From Auxenochlorella pyrenoidosa (taxonomy: Eukaryota > Chlorophyta > Trebouxiophyceae > Chlorellales > Chlorellaceae), in the NCBI GenBank assembly GCA_001430745.1, contig KQ482061.1, forward strand, positions 1,495,448 to 1,527,094: DNA of 31,647 nucleotides. The letters run 5' to 3'. The notes under the pieces are model-generated. The model did not search any database, was not told the origin of the DNA, and was given only the letters and a program-made list of their open reading frames with translations. Both the position numbers and the translations under genes were made by a program. This document shows positions 28,868 to 31,647 of this stretch, piece after piece (position 1 is the stretch's first letter; each line of letters begins with the position of its first letter).

Positions 28868-31647
28868 TCAGAAGCCCGGTGGTGCCCGCGCCAGCCCGCC
28901 AAACCCAGGCGGCAGAGCCTGCTGCTGCTGTTGTGGTAGTAGCGGCGCGTGGCGTGCCCCCATGGCCATGATTGCCGGATCTGAGAAGCCGATCGACTGC
29001 TGCTGCGCGTGCGCGTGCGCGTGCTCCTGGTGCTGCTGTAGCTGCTGCTGCGCGCTGCCGCCGCTCTGCAGCTGGCGCAGCAGGGCGAGGCCGGGCGCGA
29101 CCGAGGGCTGCTGCTGCTGGTGCTGCGGGAACAGCCCCTGGATGGGGTTGTACGCGTACCCGCCCGGCGAGGTGCCCAGCAGCGAGCCGTGGGGGCTGGG
29201 CCCGCCGCTGCCGCCGCCCAGGCTGCCACCGGCGCCGCCAAACAGGCCGCCTGCCCCCGCGGCGCTGCCAAAGCTGCTGCCGTAGCCGGGACCAGCACCC
29301 AGCGGGGAGGCAAACCCTGGGGGAGGGCCGCGCGCCTGCTGCTGCGCCTGCTGCGCCGCCTGCAGGTGCAGCTGCGGCCCCAGCTGGAAGTGCTGCTGGT
29401 GCTGCGCGTACGGCTGGGAGGCCGCCTGGGGCTGCCCATACAGCAGCTGCTGCTGCGCCTGCTGCGCCGCCAGCAGGGCATGCTGCTGCTGGTGCTGCTG
29501 TCCCAGGTCCAGGCTGCTGGTGGCCACGCTCACGCTGGCGCCCGGGAAGAGCGACTTGAAAAAGGCGCCGGCGTCCCGCTGCGGCGAGGGCTGGCGCAGC
29601 TGCGGCGCCAGCTGCGGCGCCGCCTGCAGCGCCTGCAGCTGCTGCAGGGACAGCAGCGACTGCTGCTGCTGCTGCTGCTGTTGCTGGTAGAGCGCGGCCT
29701 GCTGGGCCTGCTGCGCCGCCTGCTGCTGCGCTGCCTGCTGCGCCTGCTGGGCCTGAACCAACTCGTGCAGCAGCAGGCTGGCAGAGGTGGGCGGCAGCGG
29801 CGCCTGCTGCTGCGCCTGCTGCTGCAGCTCTAGCTGCTGCTGCTGCTGCAGGGGCAGGCCAAAGCCGGGCGGCGCCGCCGTTGCAGGGACCTGCTGGAGC
29901 GCCTGCTGCTGCAGGGACAGCAGTGACTGCAGCTGCAGGTGCTGCTGCTGCTGCTGCTGCTGGTCCGCCGCCAGGGGCAGAGGCTCCTGGGCTGCCGCCT
30001 CCCACCCCCTCTGCAGCCTGCGCAAAGGCAAAGCGGCTGCGCTGCCGCCGTGCAGCAGGCAGGGAGCTGGCGCTGCCCAGGCTGGGAGCGGGGAGGGGCT
30101 GCGGTTCTGCAGACAGAGGAGCAGCAGTTTTGCGGGCGTAAGAGCAACAATGGTGCGATCAAGCGCAGCTGCGAAGAGCGCAGCAGGGTGGCGGCGCGAG
30201 CACGCAGCGCACAGGCAGGCCCGCTAGGAGCGGGGTGCGGGGCCCGCGGGTCGGCCGGCAGCCCACCCACCTCGCTGCTGGGGCCGGCAACAGCGGCCAG
30301 CAGGTCGCCGGCAGACGGCAGCGAGTGCGCCAGGCTGGCTGCTGGTGCAGGTGGCGCGCCCCCGTCTGCTGATGTCGCCTCCGGCGCAGCAGGCGCAGTC
30401 CCGCCCTCGGCTGGCCCCAGTCCTGCAAGCGCTGCGGTGCCCTTGCCAACGATGCCGCCGTCCCCCTCGCCCGCCTCAGGCTGCTCGCCGATGGCAGCGG
30501 GCCCTGGCGCTGCTGCAGGCCCGGCAGGCGTTTGTGCGGGCAGAGGCGTGGGGCCAGCGGCGCGCCGCGCTGCCGCCGCTGCAGCAGCCAGGGCCGGGGG
30601 CGCGCTGTCGATGGAGGTGTGCTGTGAGGCGGAGGGGGTGGGGCCCGCGCTGCTGGCAGCTGAGGCTGAGGCGGTGGAAGGGGCCGGGCCGGGAGTGCTG
30701 GTGGCTGTGCTGGCGCCGCTGAGGCTGGGACCGCCAAACCCGGGTGGAGGCGTGATCTGCGAGCAGGGGCCCAGGCGAGGACGGGGGATGTGTGTGTGTG
30801 AGTGGGGTGGGGGGTTGCAGGGCTGGCAAGGGAGCGCTGAGACTGCACTGCAGCAATTGACCAGGGCAGCGGTTGCCCAGGTGTCACCACAAACATGAAG
30901 AGTGCCCACCTTTTTCCGCACAGGTGGCGCAACGGCTGGTGTGGGTTCCGATGCAGCTGCTGCTGGCCCCGACAGTGCTGCTGGAGGAGCTGCGGGTGCC
31001 ATGCCCCGTGAGCTGCTATCAGATGCCACAGCTACCGCTGCAGAGGTGGGTGCGGCCGCGGGGCCACCAAACCCGGGGGGAGGCCGCAGGCGCACTGCTC
31101 GTGGCACTGCCAGTGCTGCTGCCGCAGCTTGAGCTGGGGGCGCAGGCTGCGGCGGGGGCTGCTCGCTTGCTACAGCTGCGGGCCGCTGGCTCGCTGGCTG
31201 CTTGTCCGCGGCTGCCTCCTTGCTCGGCGCTTGAGCAGCTCCCTTGTCCCCAGCTTCGCGGCCAGCCGTGCTTGACGGCTGCAAGGAGATCGATGCCGCA
31301 GGGCTGGTGCCGTTGGCTGCTGCCGCCGCAGTGCTGGGCACGGGCGCACTGCTGCTGCCTGCGGCGCTGCTGCCGACGGCTGCTGCTGTGCCGGCCGGCG
31401 GTTCGCGAGGCGCTGCTGGCTGCAGCAGCACGGGCTGCTGCGGCGAGCGCAGCGGCGCGGCCTTGCCCAGAGGCTTGAGCTTGGCGGGGGAGCTGAGGGG
31501 GAGGAGCTTCCGGGGGCGCTGCGCCTGCTGCGCGCTGGGAGGCTGGCTGTGGGCCCGGGCCACCTGCTCTGCCATGGTGCCCCCGCCGTTCTGGCTGGCC
31601 ACGCGCTGCAGGCCCGGCAGCCCCGCCTTGCCCGCCCCCACACCCTC
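28868..31647 (-). CDS. Q/A-rich protein with multiple PPGF motifs, 5' partial
   Basis: The gene is cut by the right edge; its N-terminus is outside. Model exons 31647-30910, 30756-30271 and 30106-28868 give 820 visible residues in phase. Most of it is low complexity (poly-Q from CAG, poly-A, Pro/Ser). Spaced through it are short conserved-looking motifs: RPPPGFGG, ITPPPGFGG, APPGFGL, RGPPPGFAS, LPPGFGG and a final RAPPGF at the stop. Another ordered-looking island is AFFKSLFPGASVSV. PPG-hydrophobic is the known ligand of GYF domains, and PPGF repeats occur in C-termini of plant NOT4-type ubiquitin ligases and other mRNA-decay proteins. A NOT4-like C-terminus is therefore possible, but no RING or RRM is in view. 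The junction near 30018-30271 is uncertain: an alternative frame there encodes RRQRSRFAFAQ. Confidence 0.65.

Noticed and set aside
28860..30005. Alanine-rich minus-strand frame overlapping the poly-Q frame
   Set aside because: CAG/GCA runs are open in several frames. The Q frame carries the PPGF motifs and the FFKSLFPG island, so the Ala frame is a shadow.

Overview
This window looks like nuclear DNA of a GC-rich green alga, probably a chlorophyte of the Chlorella/trebouxiophyte kind. The evidence is read from the sequence only, with no database search. Genes are densely packed and broken by short introns (mostly 100-250 bases) with gtgag/gtggg donors and pyrimidine-rich, C-rich acceptors. 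Several genes have the green-algal poly(A) signal TGTAA downstream. Long poly-Q/poly-A stretches come from CAG/GCN runs, and codon third positions are strongly G/C.

I can support eleven protein genes, in the strand order + + - + - - + - + + -. From left to right they are: (1) the 3' part of beta-ureidopropionase, the last step of reductive pyrimidine breakdown; (2) RPA3, the small OB-fold subunit of replication protein A; (3) a conserved-looking protein of unknown function; (4) a complete 14-exon NOL6/Utp22 (Nrap) gene for the small-subunit processome, the largest gene here; (5) an F-box/LRR-like protein; (6) a poly-Q nuclear protein with a CENP-C-like motif and a GATA-like zinc finger; (7) a small SCP2 sterol-carrier protein ending in the peroxisomal signal AKL; (8) a membrane protein with an N-terminal ubiquitin-interacting motif; (9) a second F-box/LRR protein; (10) a small Lys/Ala-rich protein whose first coding exon seems to be only the ATG; (11) the C-terminal part of a Q/A-rich protein with many PPGF motifs, cut by the right edge.

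Pairs 3/4, 6/7 and 8/9 are divergent and share 445-490 bp upstream regions. Pairs 2/3, 4/5, 7/8 and 10/11 are convergent. The genes do not form a pathway; this is an ordinary eukaryotic housekeeping neighbourhood. I see no rRNA, tRNA, CRISPR, phage or autonomous transposon.

The points most worth a second look are: a short repeat family present in the three longest introns of NOL6 (introner-like); an unusual number of GC-AG introns, one of them well constrained by homology; and the unusual architecture of gene 6. Exon boundaries were set by hand from reading frame, phase and remembered family conservation. Boundaries in genes 9 and 11 are the least certain.
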